Below are positions 62,756 to 64,000 of a stretch of DNA of 64,000 nucleotides, one piece after another. Position 1 is the stretch's first letter; each line of letters opens with the position of its first letter. Under the pieces are notes generated by a model. It was not told where the DNA came from. It worked only from the letters and a program-made list of their open reading frames with translations, and made no database searches. Both the position numbers and the translations under genes were made by a program. Source of the stretch: Terriglobia bacterium (GTDB lineage: Bacteria > Acidobacteriota > Terriglobia > Bryobacterales > Bryobacteraceae); contig JAIQFK010000025.1 of NCBI GenBank assembly GCA_020073305.1, positions 41,356 to 105,355 of the forward strand. Reading direction: 5' to 3'.

Positions 62756-62819
62756 GACGGCTCTCCTTGCTTGCGAAATTGCCCAGACCTTATCACAGGC
62801 TCCGGGCTGGAGAGCCGTC
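62756..62819. repeat. 11-bp perfect inverted repeat
   Basis: GACGGCTCTCC at 62756-62766 and GGAGAGCCGTC at 62809-62819 with a 42-base spacer. It lies just after the LamG gene stop, so it may be part of a terminator, or an end of the decayed insertion that follows. Confidence 0.55.
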
Positions 62820-62894
62820 GCTTCAAAATTCAGGAATCGACAATTTTCCGGACATCCTCCGACGCGGCAGATAGCGGGGACCGGCGGCATTCAG

Positions 62895-63349
62895 ATGGTC
62901 GCGCCTTTGGCTGTGGTCGCTCAACGATTGCGCCACGGAGTGTCGCAGACGCTGTGCGAGACGGAACGCGAACTGTTGATGCTGATCATGCTCAACGAAG
63001 CCAGGCCGGACCCAACCCAGCCCTCACGCTGATCTCCAGGGTTGCCAGCGTTTCACGTTTCGACAAACGGTTCGAACTCGAGAGAAGGCGGACTCGATCG
63101 GGTTGGTGGTGCGTAGCGAGGGTCCGCAGTTTCAGTCGGCACGCCGAGCCGATGCAAGGTCAGGGTCTCTTCCAATCCTCCCTGCAGGCTGCGTGCCGCA
63201 CTTGGACTGACCTGTTGCAGTTCGCGCCAGATCTGATCTTTGCCGAACAGAAGTTCCGTCGCATTGTTGAATGTAAGGCGCTTCCCAAACTAATCGCCAT
63301 ACTGGAGGCTCAAACACGGTCCTCCAAGGCGGTCAGTCAGATCGCGTAG
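62895..63349 (+). pseudogene. Scrambled IS256/Mutator-type transposase relic
   Basis: Three pieces are read. On the plus strand 62895-63032 gives VAPLAVVAQRLRHGVSQTL, an N-terminus-like piece. On the minus strand 63050-63200 gives AARSLQGGLEETLTLHRLGV and, one frame over, LRTTNPIESAFSRVRTVCRN then VKRW, the clear central motif. On the plus strand about 63213-63349 gives FAEQKFRRIVECKALPKLIA then ILEAQ, the C-terminal region. The middle piece is thus inverted relative to the ends and frameshifted. No intact terminal repeats are seen. It is dead. Confidence 0.65.
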
Positions 63350-63405
63350 ACCAAGGAATTGGAGTAAAGGGGAAGATACCAGGCAGAACGAACTGCAAAC
63401 CTGAG

Positions 63406-63444
63406 AAAAAGGCACCGGGCCAACATCAACATTGGCCCGGTGCC
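63406..63444 (-). terminator. Rho-independent terminator of the gene at the right edge
   Basis: On the minus strand a perfect 13-base stem (GGCACCGGGCCAA, 63444-63432 with 63423-63411) with an 8-base loop is followed by TTTTT (63410-63406). It starts 27 bases after the stop of the gene that ends at 63471. Confidence 0.88.
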
Positions 63445-63470
63445 GTTAAACGTGTTTGACTCTTAGCAAA

Positions 63471-64000
63471 CTAGAACGTCTTGTTCGGATCGCAACTGCA
63501 CGTGCCGGCTCCGCTGCCGTTCCCGCCGAGGCTGGGATCAGCCGAGATAGCGAAGCACTGTTGCTCCAACTTCTTCAATTCCGACCAGCTCAACTGCGCG
63601 TCCTGGAAGTTAATCTCCGTGACCGTATAAGCGGCTCCTAATGCGACGCCTAACGTCCGGCTATGCGTAATCCAGGATTCCAATCTGCCCGACGGCCAGT
63701 AGTCGCTGCCCGCATCGCAGAATTTTCTCTCGCTGTCGCTGACGCTGTTGAGCGTCGGCGGCAACCCGGCGCCACGACGTCCGCCGCCGAAAGAGGCGAC
63801 GATCTTGATGGCTCCGGAGTGCTGCACGCCCGGAGTGTACGGATTCTTGGTCAGGTCATTGTTCAAGCTGAATGACTGCATTCCGTTCGGGGTGATCTTG
63901 CAACTGCAGCATTCCGCCAACTGCTGGTCCGGCGTGAACACGTAAACGTTCGCACACAGATCGCCACCCTTAATTGTAGTCGGATCGCCCGACCCAAAAC
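63471..64000 (-). CDS. Hypothetical protein, 5' end outside window
   Basis: Open from the right edge to the stop at 63471, at least 175 residues. The visible part starts FGSGDPTTIKGGDLCANVYVF and has two cysteine pairs (LAECCSCKITPNGMQSF and TCSCDPNKTF), suggesting disulfides or metal binding in an exported protein. It resembles secreted proteins of unknown function in acidobacteria. An internal GTG at 63941 could be mistaken for the start, but the frame continues upstream. It ends in a strong terminator. Confidence 0.7.
   Translation of the reverse strand, partial: FGSGDPTTIKGGDLCANVYVFTPDQQLAECCSCKITPNGMQSFSLNNDLTKNPYTPGVQHSGAIKIVASFGGGRRGAGLPPTLNSVSDSERKFCDAGSDYWPSGRLESWITHSRTLGVALGAAYTVTEINFQDAQLSWSELKKLEQQCFAISADPSLGGNGSGAGTCSCDPNKTF

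Overview
The window looks like a soil acidobacterium of the Bryobacterales / Candidatus Solibacter type. It is high in GC and strand-mixed in short operons. Position 146 starts a secreted protein ending in the C-terminal domain typical of Solibacter (TIGR03437 type). The window is also rich in secreted beta-propellers, Tat-exported TIM-barrel isomerases, PQQ-like and FG-GAP repeat proteins and a split cytochrome oxidase operon with two subunit III genes, all common in that group. The assignment rests on protein recognition only.

Layout. 1-2302: tail of a GspG-like pseudopilin overlapping a secreted TIGR03437-type protein. 2323-4320: uvrB. 4451-10598: a compact minus-strand glycan locus (FG-GAP protein, two GT2, DUF2304, TPR membrane protein, GT4). 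10622-12602: MetE-like methyltransferase and a TolB-like propeller. 12745-16242: minus-strand sugar/acid metabolism genes (Tat isomerase, enolase-superfamily dehydratase, GT9). 16260-20281: a plus-strand sulfur operon with a clear sigma70-type promoter (cysM, JAMM peptidase, a sulfur-carrier/E1/rhodanese fusion, Rieske protein) followed directly by mutM. 20288-21860: a decaying toxin-antitoxin area with a frameshifted HicB and a duplicated antitoxin fragment. 21856-29219: ThuA-like protein, radical SAM, SDR, a pair of unknown membrane proteins, small secreted proteins. 29274-37397: lhr helicase, ceramidase-like protein, M1 peptidase, a DinB relic. 37408-45336: PQQ-like protein, the aa3-type cytochrome oxidase operon, carD with a consensus promoter, a second Tat isomerase. 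45541-46669: tRNA-Asp carrying a 1.05 kb integrated mini-element. 46922-59857: a surface-glycan locus (two sulfotransferases, two methyltransferases, two double-domain GT2, GT4, a CDP-paratose-2-epimerase-like protein, beta-helix protein). 60371-64000: a LamG-repeat secreted protein, a scrambled IS256-type transposase relic, a terminator and the 3' end of a gene leaving the window.

Most interesting items. (1) The tRNA-Asp mini-element: a 46-bp perfect duplication of the tRNA 3' half flanks only two overlapping genes, a ParB-like DGHHR protein and a dual-specificity phosphatase. There is no integrase, and pairs of a 10-bp repeat sit in inverted orientation just inside both ends. (2) The cysM-JAMM-[carrier-E1-rhodanese]-Rieske operon, in which the carrier's Gly-Gly is internal and so should need proteolysis, and a JAMM peptidase of the right family is encoded next door. 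No CRISPR array, rRNA or replication origin was seen.
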